Below are positions 41,667 through 49,154 of a stretch of DNA of 50,681 nt, piece by piece. The stretch's first letter is position 1. Each line of letters starts with the position of its first letter. The notes under the pieces are model-generated. The model did no database searches, had not been told where the DNA came from, and was given only the letters and a program-made list of their open reading frames with translations. Both the position numbers and the translations under genes were made by a program. The DNA is from an uncultured Angelakisella sp. (GTDB lineage: Bacteria > Bacillota > Clostridia > Oscillospirales > Ruminococcaceae). Where the stretch lies: the NCBI GenBank assembly GCA_910585525.1, contig CAJUFR010000005.1, positions 31,686 to 82,366 on the forward strand. Direction: 5' to 3'.

Positions 41667-42018
41667 CGGCCTCCCCCTCCTTTCCCTGATACAGCGCCCG
41701 GGCCCCCTGGCCCAGGGCGGCGCAGAAGCTCTCCAGCCCGCCGCTCTCCTCCTCCCGGGCCAGCTGGGCCAGCCGGTCCAGGGCCTCCAGGCGGCTGACG
41801 AACTTCATCTCCATGGTCCCCTTGCCCCGGCGGAGTTCCGCCACGTTGAAGAGGTCCAGGTGTGGGTAGTCCACCCAGTCCCCCTCCTCCGCCAGCATCA
41901 GCCGCACCGCGTCCCCCACCGGCCCGAAGGCCAGCCGCCGGTACCCCTCCTCCACCGTCCGGCGGAGGCTCTCCCGCCCCGCCGCCGGGGGGGCGGCGGT
42001 CTCGTTTGTCTCCTTCAT
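41647..42018 (-). CDS. Terminase small subunit-like (XtmA position)
   Basis: 123 residues, first gene of the particle operon, helical with a LMLAEEGDWVDYPHLDLFNVAELRRGKG segment. Start ATG 42018 because AAAGGAGG is eight nt upstream; a GTG at 42027 is less likely. Identity rests on position and length. Confidence 0.65.
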   Translation of the reverse strand: MKETNETAAPPAAGRESLRRTVEEGYRRLAFGPVGDAVRLMLAEEGDWVDYPHLDLFNVAELRRGKGTMEMKFVSRLEALDRLAQLAREEESGGLESFCAALGQGARALYQGKEGEADAPAPE

Positions 42019-42077
42019 CGCTGTCACCTCCTTTCACCCACAGGGCGGGAGGGGGCGGAAATTGCCGGTTTTGCGCA

Positions 42078-42106
42078 ATTTTACACAAATGTTCACGGAA
42101 TGTTTA
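42078..42106 (-). promoter_or_regulatory. Candidate promoter and operator of the particle operon
   Basis: -10 TAAAAT (42078-42083), 17 bp, -35 TAAACA (42101-42106, 4 of 6 matches). An inverted repeat AAATGT...ACATTT (42087-42092, 42106-42111) overlaps spacer and -35, a plausible repressor site. It is the only promoter found for all 18 genes. Confidence 0.5.
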
Positions 42107-42121
42107 CATTTAGCCCGGGGG

Positions 42122-42151
42122 TTGACCCCCTTCCCCCGGCGGGGCTACAAT
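42122..42151 (+). promoter_or_regulatory. Promoter of the EamA-domain gene
   Basis: -35 TTGACC (42122-42127), 18 bp, -10 TACAAT (42146-42151). Divergent from the particle promoter, with the two -35 boxes 15 bp apart. Confidence 0.65.
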
Positions 42152-42164
42152 AAATATAAAGGAG

Positions 42165-42211
42165 CAGCCCCCGTTCCCGCCCCCCCGGGCGGGGAGACCA
42201 GACGGGGGCTG
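42165..42211 (+). promoter_or_regulatory. Long hairpin in the EamA leader
   Basis: 10-bp perfect stem CAGCCCCCGT / ACGGGGGCTG enclosing an inner hairpin (CCCGCCC / GGGCGGG), ending 11 nt before the ATG. It could sequester or expose the AAGG ribosome-binding site. Confidence 0.45.
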
Positions 42212-42221
42212 ACAAGGTGTT

Positions 42222-42635
42222 ATGTGGCTGGTATTCGCTCTTCTTTCCGCTGTTTTTGCCGCTCTTACCTCCATCCTGGCCAAGGTGGGCATCCAGGGGG
42301 TGGACTCCAACCTTGCCACCGCCCTGCGGACCATGGTGGTGCTGGTGATGGCCTGGGGGATGGTGTTCCTCACCGGGGCCCAGGACGGGCTCCCCGGCAT
42401 CAGCCGCCGCAGCTGGGTCTTTCTCGTCCTCTCGGGGCTGGCCACCGGGGCCAGCTGGCTCTGCTACTACCGGGCCCTCCAGGCAGGGGAGGTCTCCAAG
42501 GTGGTGCCGGTGGACAAACTCAGCGTGGTCATCACCCTGGCCCTGGCCTTTCTTTTCCTCCACGAGCAGGCGGGGGCAAAGGCCCTGCTGGGGTGCGCCC
42601 TCATCGGGGCGGGGACGCTGCTGATGGTGCTGTGA
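42222..42635 (+). CDS. EamA-domain (DMT superfamily) membrane protein
   Basis: 137 residues containing a single EamA unit: five hydrophobic segments (WLVFALLSAVFAALTSILAKVGI; TMVVLVMAWGMVFL; FLVLSGLATGASWLCYY; VITLALAFLFL; LLGCALIGAGTLLMVL). Half the size of the usual two-unit transporter, so it would need to dimerise. Substrate unknown. Confidence 0.85.
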   Translation: MWLVFALLSAVFAALTSILAKVGIQGVDSNLATALRTMVVLVMAWGMVFLTGAQDGLPGISRRSWVFLVLSGLATGASWLCYYRALQAGEVSKVVPVDKLSVVITLALAFLFLHEQAGAKALLGCALIGAGTLLMVL

Positions 42636-42637
42636 CC

Positions 42638-42680
42638 GGGGGTCCTTCGGCAAAAGCCACAAAACGGCGCCCCCTTTTTT
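42638..42680 (+). terminator. Possible terminator after the EamA gene
   Basis: GGGGG...CCCCC arms with a long loop and TTTTTT. The loop of about 27 nt makes it weak. Confidence 0.4.
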
Positions 42681-42720
42681 CAGCACTCCTCCGAAAATTT
42701 TTCCGGGGGGCAGTTTCCTC

Positions 42721-42749
42721 TTGCATTCCGCCCCAAATGGCGTTATCAT
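42721..42749 (+). promoter_or_regulatory. Promoter of the sugar ABC transporter operon
   Basis: -35 TTGCAT (42721-42726), 17 bp, -10 TATCAT (42744-42749). Transcription would start near 42757, just before the triple operator. Confidence 0.6.
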
Positions 42750-42766
42750 GATGACTGTAAGGTGCC

Positions 42767-42802
42767 GGAAACGTTACCGGTAGCGTTACCGATAGCGTTT
42801 CC
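42767..42802 (+). promoter_or_regulatory. Three adjacent LacI-type operators
   Basis: Three abutting 12-bp units, GGAAACGTTACC, GGTAGCGTTACC and GATAGCGTTTCC, each with a central CG as in LacI/GalR sites; the whole 36 bp is nearly palindromic. They lie just downstream of the predicted transcription start, so a bound repressor would block elongation or initiation. The LacI gene at 46040 in the same operon is the obvious binder. Confidence 0.75.
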
Positions 42803-42818
42803 AGAAGCACCGGCCGTA

Positions 42819-44165
42819 ATGAGTAAAAAGCTATTTGCCCTGGCTCTGAGCGCCATGCTGGTCCTGTCCCTGCTGGCCGGCTGCGGCGGCAACAACGGCG
42901 GCAGCTCCGCCCCCGCCCCCTCTGAGGGCAGCAGCACCCCCGCCGCCACCCCGGACCCCGCCCCCGCCGCCACCGGCGGCAGCGTCTACTACCTGAACTT
43001 TAAGCCCGAGGCCGACGCCGCCTGGCAGGCCCTGGCCAAGGAGTACACCAAGGAGACCGGCGTTGAGGTGAAGGTCCAGACCGCCGCCTCCGGCCAGTAC
43101 GAGACCACCCTGATGAGCGAGATCGCCAAGACCGAGGCCCCCACCCTCTTCCAGGTCAACGGCCCCGTGGGCCTGGCCAACTGGAAGGACTACTGCTACG
43201 ACCTTACCGGCTCCCAGCTGGCCGGGGAACTGAGCAGCCAGGACTTCGCCCTGATGGACGGCGGCAAGATGGCGGGCATCGCCTACGTCATCGAGACCTA
43301 CGGCCTCATCTACAACAAGGAACTGCTCCAGAAGGCCGGCTACACCGAGGCTGACATCAAGGACTTCGCCTCCTTCAAGAAGGTTGCCGAGGACATCACC
43401 GCCCGCAGCGGCGAGCTGGGCTTCTCCGCCTTCACCTCCGCCGGCATGGACGGCTCCTCCGACTGGCGGTTCAAGACCCACCTGGCCAACCTCCCCATCT
43501 ACTACGAGTTCGAGACCGACAAGATCGGCGACACCGACGCCATCAAGGGCACCTTCCTGGACAACTACCGCCAGATCTGGGACCTGTACATCAACAACGC
43601 CACCTGCGCCCCCACCATGCTCTCCGCCAAGACCGGTGACGACGCCATCGCCGAGTTCATCACCGAGCAGGCCGTCTTCTACCAGAACGGCACCTGGGCC
43701 TACGGCGACGTGGCCGACCTGGGTGACGAGAACCTGGGGATGCTGCCCATTTACATCGGCGCCGACGGCGAAGCCAATCAGGGCCTCTGCACCGGCACCG
43801 AGAACTACTGGTGCGTCAACGCCAAGGCTGCCCCCGAGGACATCCAGGCCACCCTGGACTTCATGTACTGGTGCGTCACCTCTGACACCGGCCTGAACTA
43901 CATGTGCTCCGGCGAGCAGATGGGCTTCGTCATCCCCTTCAAGAAGAACCTGCCCTCCACCAACGTCCTGGTGAACATCGCCAACGACTACGTGGCCAAC
44001 GGCAAGACCTCTGTCAAGTGGTGCTTCCCCACCATGCCCTCCGAGGAGTGGAAGAACGTGCTGGGCTCCGCCCTCACCGCCTACGCCGCCGACCAGACCG
44101 ACGCCAACTGGGAGACCGTCAAGAAGGCCTTCGTTGATAACTGGGCTGCCGAGAAGGCGAAGTAA
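42819..44165 (+). CDS. Sugar ABC transporter substrate-binding lipoprotein
   Basis: 448 residues, family 1 (MalE-like) binding protein. Signal peptide with lipobox LLAGC (Cys about residue 21), then a Gly/Ser/Pro linker, then the binding fold (YYLNFKPEADAAWQALAKEY start; ETYGLIYNKELL; EQAVFYQNGTWAYGDV). ATG at 42819 chosen as the only start giving a proper signal peptide; no Shine-Dalgarno is visible, odd for a highly expressed protein. The ATPase is not encoded nearby. Confidence 0.92.
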   Translation: MSKKLFALALSAMLVLSLLAGCGGNNGGSSAPAPSEGSSTPAATPDPAPAATGGSVYYLNFKPEADAAWQALAKEYTKETGVEVKVQTAASGQYETTLMSEIAKTEAPTLFQVNGPVGLANWKDYCYDLTGSQLAGELSSQDFALMDGGKMAGIAYVIETYGLIYNKELLQKAGYTEADIKDFASFKKVAEDITARSGELGFSAFTSAGMDGSSDWRFKTHLANLPIYYEFETDKIGDTDAIKGTFLDNYRQIWDLYINNATCAPTMLSAKTGDDAIAEFITEQAVFYQNGTWAYGDVADLGDENLGMLPIYIGADGEANQGLCTGTENYWCVNAKAAPEDIQATLDFMYWCVTSDTGLNYMCSGEQMGFVIPFKKNLPSTNVLVNIANDYVANGKTSVKWCFPTMPSEEWKNVLGSALTAYAADQTDANWETVKKAFVDNWAAEKAK

Positions 44166-44228
44166 CCAGAACACATCCGGCGATACCCTCTGAACGCAGG
44201 TGCCGCTTACCCAAAACTGCATCTTGCC

Positions 44229-44274
44229 CACCGGGGCGGGCGGGAGTTCCCCGCTCGTCCCGGTGTTCCTTTTT
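44229..44274 (+). terminator. Partial terminator between binding protein and permeases
   Basis: Stem CACCGGG / CCCGGTG with inner pairing, followed by a T-tract (TTCCTTTTT). Such attenuators lower permease transcripts relative to the binding protein. Confidence 0.6.
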
Positions 44275-44316
44275 CCCCTCAGTTCTCTTTGACACCACCG
44301 AAAGGAGGCCCCGCCT

Positions 44317-45159
44317 GTGGAAAGATCCATCAAGCGGTATTTCCCCGTTTTTCTTCTGCCCACCTTCCTTGCCTTTATCATCGGCTTCATCGTCCCCTTC
44401 CTGATGGGCATCTACCTTTCCTTCTGCGACTTCCGCACCGTCACCGACGCCCAGTTCATCGGCCTGGGGAACTTCATCCGGGCCTTCCAGGACAGCGAGT
44501 TCCTCCACGCCTTCTGGTTCACCGCCCTCTTCACCCTGGTGACGGTGGCCCTCATCAATGTCCTGGCCTTCGGGGTGGCCAGCATCCTGACCCGGGAGAT
44601 CCCCGGCACCAACATCTTCCGCACCGTCTTTTTCATGCCCAACCTCATCGGCGGCATCGTGCTGGGATACATCTGGCAACTGATCTTCAACGGCGTGCTG
44701 GCCCGGTACGACCTGGCGCTGAAGATCAGCGCCAAATACGGCTTCTGGGGCCTGGTGATCCTGGTCTGCTGGCAGCAGATCGGGTACATGATGATCATCT
44801 ACATCGCCGGGCTGCAGGCCATCCCCGGGGACCTGAACGAGGCCGCCGCCATCGACGGGGCCAACGGGTGGCAGCAGCTGTGGAACGTCACCATCCCCAA
44901 CATGATGCCCTCCATCACCATCTGCACCTTCCTCACCCTCACCAACGGCTTCAAGCTATTTGACCAGAACCTCTCCCTTACCGCTGGCGAGCCCATGAAG
45001 CAGACCGAGATGCTGGCCCTGAACATCTTCAACACCTTCTACGGCCGTGTGGGCTGGCAGGGTGTGGGCCAGGCCAAAGCCGTCCTCTTCTTCATCCTGG
45101 TGGTGGGCCTGGGTATCCTCCAGCTGAAGATGACCCGTTCCAAGGAGGTGCAGCAGTAA
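44317..45159 (+). CDS. Sugar ABC transporter permease (MalF-like)
   Basis: 280 residues, six membrane segments, with the EAA loop (DLNEAAAIDGANGWQQLWNV) that contacts the ATPase. GTG start, AAAGGAGG upstream. One-base overlap (TAATG) with the next permease. Confidence 0.92.
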   Translation: MERSIKRYFPVFLLPTFLAFIIGFIVPFLMGIYLSFCDFRTVTDAQFIGLGNFIRAFQDSEFLHAFWFTALFTLVTVALINVLAFGVASILTREIPGTNIFRTVFFMPNLIGGIVLGYIWQLIFNGVLARYDLALKISAKYGFWGLVILVCWQQIGYMMIIYIAGLQAIPGDLNEAAAIDGANGWQQLWNVTIPNMMPSITICTFLTLTNGFKLFDQNLSLTAGEPMKQTEMLALNIFNTFYGRVGWQGVGQAKAVLFFILVVGLGILQLKMTRSKEVQQ

Positions 45160-45992
45160 TGAACAAACGGAAAAAAGGCATCATCGCCACCGTCATCTTT
45201 ACCCTGGTGGCTATCCTCTACGTCTCCCCCCTCTTTATCGTGCTGATGAACTCCTTTAAGAAAAAAGCCTTCATCAACCTGGAGCCCTTTAAACTCCCCA
45301 GCGAAAAGACCTTCATCGGGGCGGAAAACTACGTCAACGCCGTGGATAAGTACGGCTTCTTGCAGGCGGTGATCTGGACGGTGGTCATCACCGTGGGGTC
45401 GGTGCTGGTGATCCTCCTCTGCACCTCCATGTTCGCCTGGTACATCACCCGGGTCAAGAGCCGCACCACCAAACTCCTCTACCTCCTCTGCGTCTTTTCC
45501 ATGGTGGTCCCCTTCCAGATGGTGATGTTCACCCTCTCCCTGGTCACCGACCGGCTGCGGCTGAACACCCCCTGGGGGCTGGTCATCATCTACCTGGGCT
45601 TCGGGGCCGGGCTGGCGGTGTTCATGTTCTGCGGCTTCGTCAAGTCCATCCCCCTGGAGATCGAGGAGGCGGCCATGATCGACGGCTGCTCCCCCCTGCG
45701 CACCTTCTTCTCGGTGGTGCTGCCTATCATGAAGCCCACCTATATCTCGGTGGGCATCCTGGAGACCATGTGGATCTGGAACGACTTCCTGCTGCCCTAC
45801 CTGACCCTGGACCTGAACAAGTTCAGCACCATCTCCATCGTCATCCAGCGGATGCAGGGCTCCTACGGCCGGGTGGACATGGGCGCCATCATGGCGGCCC
45901 TGGTGCTGGCGGTCATCCCCATCGTGGTGTTCTACCTCAGCTGCCAGAAGTATATCATCAAAGGGGTTGCGGCTGGCGCTGTTAAGGGGTAA
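45159..45992 (+). CDS. Sugar ABC transporter permease (MalG-like)
   Basis: 277 residues, six membrane segments and the EAA loop (LEIEEAAMIDGCSPLRTFF). Translationally coupled to the first permease. Pairs with it to form the channel; needs a shared MsmX-type ATPase encoded elsewhere. Confidence 0.92.
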   Translation: MNKRKKGIIATVIFTLVAILYVSPLFIVLMNSFKKKAFINLEPFKLPSEKTFIGAENYVNAVDKYGFLQAVIWTVVITVGSVLVILLCTSMFAWYITRVKSRTTKLLYLLCVFSMVVPFQMVMFTLSLVTDRLRLNTPWGLVIIYLGFGAGLAVFMFCGFVKSIPLEIEEAAMIDGCSPLRTFFSVVLPIMKPTYISVGILETMWIWNDFLLPYLTLDLNKFSTISIVIQRMQGSYGRVDMGAIMAALVLAVIPIVVFYLSCQKYIIKGVAAGAVKG

Positions 45993-46039
45993 AATAAGGG
46001 CGTATTTTGTCAAAGACCCAGCAAAGGAGGGGACACGGT

Positions 46040-47047
46040 ATGACCATCAAGGATATCGCCCGGCTCTCCGGGTGCGGGGTGGCTACCGTGTCCCGTGTTC
46101 TGAACCAGCACCCCGACGTCAGCGACGAGACCCGCCGCCGGGTGCTGGCGGTGGTGGAGGAGCAGGGCTTTACCCCCAACAACAACGCCAAGCGGCTGAA
46201 GCAGCAGGCGGGCACCAGCATCCTGGTGGTGGTGAAGGGGCGGCAGAACATGCTCTTTGCCGGGCTGGTGGAGCGGCTGCAGCAGCTGCTGCGGGAAAAC
46301 GGCCGGGACACCAGCGTCCACTACCTGGACGAGGACGGGGACGAGATCAGCTACGCCGCCCGGCTCTGCCGGGAGAGGAAGCCCCTGGGCATCTTCTTCC
46401 TCGGGGGGGACCTGGAGCTGTTCCGGCAGGGGTTCGGGGCCATCGGGGTGCCCTGCGTGCTGCTGACCAACACCGCCCGGGAACTGGGGTTCCCCAACCT
46501 ATCCTCGGTGACCACCGACGACGGGGCCGCCGCCGAGGAGGTCATCCACCTGCTGGCGGGGCGGGGCCACCGGCACATCGGGGTGCTGGGGGGCAACTGG
46601 AGCTGCACCCAGATCAGCTGGCGGCGGCTGCTGGGGTGCCAGCGGGCGATGGACCGGCTGGGGCTGCCCTTTGACGAGGAGCGCCAGTGCGAGCCCAGCC
46701 GCTACTCCATGGACGCCGCCTACGAGGCGACCCGGCGCCTGCTGGACCGCTGCCCGGAACTGACAGCCATCTTCGCCATGAGCGACGTCATGGCCATGGG
46801 GGTGCTGCGGGCGCTGCGGGACCTGGGGAAGCGGGTGCCGGAGGAGATCTCGGTGGTGGGGTTCGACGGCATCCCCATGGCGGATTACCTGGTGCCCCGG
46901 CTGGCGACGGTGCGCCAGGACACCCAGCAGCTGGCACGGCGGGGGGTGGAACTGATGCTCCGGGATATCCAGCGCAAGGGGACACCGGTCCACGATGTGG
47001 TGCCGTTTGCGCTGATGCCCGGGGAGACGGTGGCACGCTTGGAGTAG
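46040..47047 (+). CDS. LacI-family transcriptional regulator
   Basis: 335 residues. N-terminal helix-turn-helix MTIKDIARLSGCGVATVSRV with LNQHPDVSDETR hinge region, then a periplasmic-binding-like effector domain (AIFAMSDVMAMGVLRALRD; SVVGFDGIPMADYL). Start 46040 with AAAGGAGGGG upstream. Last gene of the transporter operon; probable repressor at 42767-42802. Confidence 0.94.
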   Translation: MTIKDIARLSGCGVATVSRVLNQHPDVSDETRRRVLAVVEEQGFTPNNNAKRLKQQAGTSILVVVKGRQNMLFAGLVERLQQLLRENGRDTSVHYLDEDGDEISYAARLCRERKPLGIFFLGGDLELFRQGFGAIGVPCVLLTNTARELGFPNLSSVTTDDGAAAEEVIHLLAGRGHRHIGVLGGNWSCTQISWRRLLGCQRAMDRLGLPFDEERQCEPSRYSMDAAYEATRRLLDRCPELTAIFAMSDVMAMGVLRALRDLGKRVPEEISVVGFDGIPMADYLVPRLATVRQDTQQLARRGVELMLRDIQRKGTPVHDVVPFALMPGETVARLE

Positions 47048-47235
47048 TGGCGCCTTTGCGGGGCGAAGCCCCGCCCCGACCGCCCGGGCACCGGGCCGCC
47101 CATCCAAGGGCGCGCAGCCCTTGGTCGCTTCCCGCAGGAAGCGAAATTCTTTTTGGTGCCTCCGGCGGAATAGATCCCCTGCGGGGAGACATGGCCTAAG
47201 AGCCGCCTTCGGCGGTTGGCCGTGGGTGGCGTGGC
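47048..47235. repeat. Cluster of short GC hairpins
   Basis: Non-coding. Successive perfect hairpins with tiny loops: GCGGGGC-GAA-GCCCCGC, AAGGGC-GCGCA-GCCCTT, CGCTTCC-CGCA-GGAAGCG and CCGCC-TTC-GGCGG. REP-like; may also act as the 3' stabiliser of the transporter mRNA. Confidence 0.55.
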
Positions 47236-47315
47236 GGCGTGCCGCCGCTGTCGGGCCCTGCACGGCTGCTGCGCAGCCTTACCAAAGTACAGAACGATAG
47301 TAACTGCCTGGAGAC
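47236..47315. repeat. Third copy of the 80-bp repeat
   Basis: Exactly 80 bp and alignable without gaps to 3798-3877. Head GGCGTGCCGCCGC and tail ACTGCCTGGAGAC are conserved. The central stem is GGCTGC-TGC-GCAGCC (47264-47278) instead of GGCCCC-TGC-GGGGCC; two base pairs are changed on both sides. Confidence 0.85.
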
Positions 47316-47552
47316 TGACCCCCCAAAGGCCGCCGTAAAATAAAGACTAGCCCAAGTAAGGCCGGAAAACTCTCCGTTTGTAGGCGGTTTGCCCGAAGTG
47401 ACAAGCACGGCGGCCGGAACGAGACTGTCCTATACCCAGCCGCAACAGCGCCTATCTTCCCCCTGCCAGCGCCTGCCCTTCAAGACAGGCCGCCAGGCCG
47501 TCTCTTGAAACCCAGCCCCAGCCCCATTTTATATCGAAAAGGAGCATGTACC
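47316..47552. other. Leader region of malQ
   Basis: 237 bp without credible ORF. Contains a hairpin with arms TTCAAGA and TCTTGAA (47479-47509) and GGCC inner arms. No clear promoter is seen. Confidence 0.4.
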
Positions 47553-49067
47553 GTGAGAAAAGCCGGTATCCTGATGCCTGTTTCCTCCCTTCCCTCCCCC
47601 TACGGCATCGGCACCCTGGGCGCTGCCGCCCGGGAGTTTGCCGACCTGCTGGCCCTGGGGGGGCAGACCTGCTGGCAGATGCTGCCGGTGGGGCCCACCA
47701 GCTATGGGGATTCCCCCTACCAATCCTTCTCCTCCTACGCCGGCAACCCCTACTTCATCGACCTGGATGACCTGGCCGATGAGGGGCTGCTGCTGCCGGA
47801 GGAGTACCAAGATATCCCCTGGGGGGACGACCCCGCCCGGGTGGACTATGGCCAGCTGTACCAAAGCCGCTACCCGGTGCTGCGGCTGGCGGTGGAGCGG
47901 CTGCTGGCCGGGGACCGGGAGGAGTACCGCCGGTTCTGCCAGGAGCAGGCGGGCTGGCTGCCGGACTACGCCCTCTTTATGGCGCTGAAGGGCCGCCACG
48001 GCGGCAATCCCTGGGACAGCTGGCCGGACGGGGTGCGGCTGCGCCAGCCGGACGCCCTGGAGCAGGCCCGGCGGGAACTGGCCGGGGAGATCGAGTTCTG
48101 GCAGGGGGTGCAGCTGCTCTTCTTCCGCCAGTGGCGGGCGCTGAAGGAGCATGTCAACAGCCGGGGCATCGCCATCATCGGCGACCTGCCCATCTACGTG
48201 GCCAACGACAGCGTGGACGTATGGGCCGACCCCGGCCAGTTCCAGCTGGACGAGGACTGCCGCCCCACCGAGGTCTCCGGCTGCCCCCCCGACGGCTTTT
48301 CCGCCGACGGCCAGCTGTGGGGCAACCACCTCTTTGACTGGGAGAAGATGGAGCGGGACGGCTACCGCTGGTGGCTGCGGCGCATCGCCCACCAGTTCAC
48401 CCTCTTCGACGTGCTGCGCATCGACCACTTCCGCGGCTTCGACGAGTATTACGCCATCCCCGCCGGGGACGATACCGCCCGGAACGGCCGCTGGCGCCCC
48501 GGCCCGGGGATCAAGTTCTTCCAGGCGGTGGAACGGGAACTGGGTAAAAAAGAGATCATCGCAGAGGACCTGGGCTTTTTGACCGATTCGGTGAAGCAGC
48601 TGCTCCGGGAGACCGGCTACCCCGGCATGAAGGTGCTGGAGTTCGCCTTCGACAGCCGGGACACCGGCAGCGACTACCTCCCCCACTGCTACCCCCGGCA
48701 CTGCGTGGTCTACGCCGGGACCCACGACAACGACACCATCCAGGGGTGGATGGCCTCCGCCCCGGAAAAGGACGTGGCCTACGCCAAGGAATACCTGCGC
48801 CTCACCGAGGCCGAGGGCTGGCACTGGGGGATGATGCGCTCCGCCTGGGCCTCCGCCGCCGACCTGGCGGTGATGCAGCTCCAGGACGTTCTGGGGCTGG
48901 GGGGAGAGGCCCGGATGAACACCCCCTCCACCCTGGGGGAAAACTGGAAGTGGCGTCTCCTCCCCGGGGCCTTCACCCCGGCGCTGGCAAAGCGCCTCCG
49001 CCACGAGATGGCGGTATACCAGCGGGAGACCCAGCCCCAGCCGGTGCTGGAGGAGATAGAGGGATAA
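47553..49067 (+). CDS. malQ: 4-alpha-glucanotransferase (amylomaltase)
   Basis: 504 residues, GH77. Transfers glucan segments in maltodextrin metabolism. Catalytic motifs are intact: RIDHFRGFDEYY (nucleophile Asp), AEDLGFLT (acid/base Glu) and GTHDNDT (third Asp); also GDLPIYVANDSVDVWADP. GTG start at 47553 fits the conserved N-terminus (GILMPVSSLPSPYGIG) and AAAGGAG nine nt upstream. Probably works with the adjacent transporter, though separated by 500 bp of repeats. Confidence 0.96.
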   Translation: MRKAGILMPVSSLPSPYGIGTLGAAAREFADLLALGGQTCWQMLPVGPTSYGDSPYQSFSSYAGNPYFIDLDDLADEGLLLPEEYQDIPWGDDPARVDYGQLYQSRYPVLRLAVERLLAGDREEYRRFCQEQAGWLPDYALFMALKGRHGGNPWDSWPDGVRLRQPDALEQARRELAGEIEFWQGVQLLFFRQWRALKEHVNSRGIAIIGDLPIYVANDSVDVWADPGQFQLDEDCRPTEVSGCPPDGFSADGQLWGNHLFDWEKMERDGYRWWLRRIAHQFTLFDVLRIDHFRGFDEYYAIPAGDDTARNGRWRPGPGIKFFQAVERELGKKEIIAEDLGFLTDSVKQLLRETGYPGMKVLEFAFDSRDTGSDYLPHCYPRHCVVYAGTHDNDTIQGWMASAPEKDVAYAKEYLRLTEAEGWHWGMMRSAWASAADLAVMQLQDVLGLGGEARMNTPSTLGENWKWRLLPGAFTPALAKRLRHEMAVYQRETQPQPVLEEIEG

Positions 49068-49081
49068 CAGCGTAAAAAAGC

Positions 49082-49119
49082 GCCTGGGCAGGGGATCATC
49101 CCCCCGCCCGGGCCATTTT
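49082..49119 (+). terminator. Terminator after malQ
   Basis: Stem GCCTGGGC/GCCCGGGC with inner GGGG/CCCC, followed by CATTTTGG. Poor T-tract. Confidence 0.5.
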
Positions 49120-49154
49120 GGCATTTATTGGAATTTAATAAGGAGGTCACTGTC

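Noticed and set aside
29765..42018. Headless tailocin (R-type bacteriocin)
   Set aside because: Terminase, portal, protease and capsid genes are all present and look intact, so a DNA-filled head is expected.
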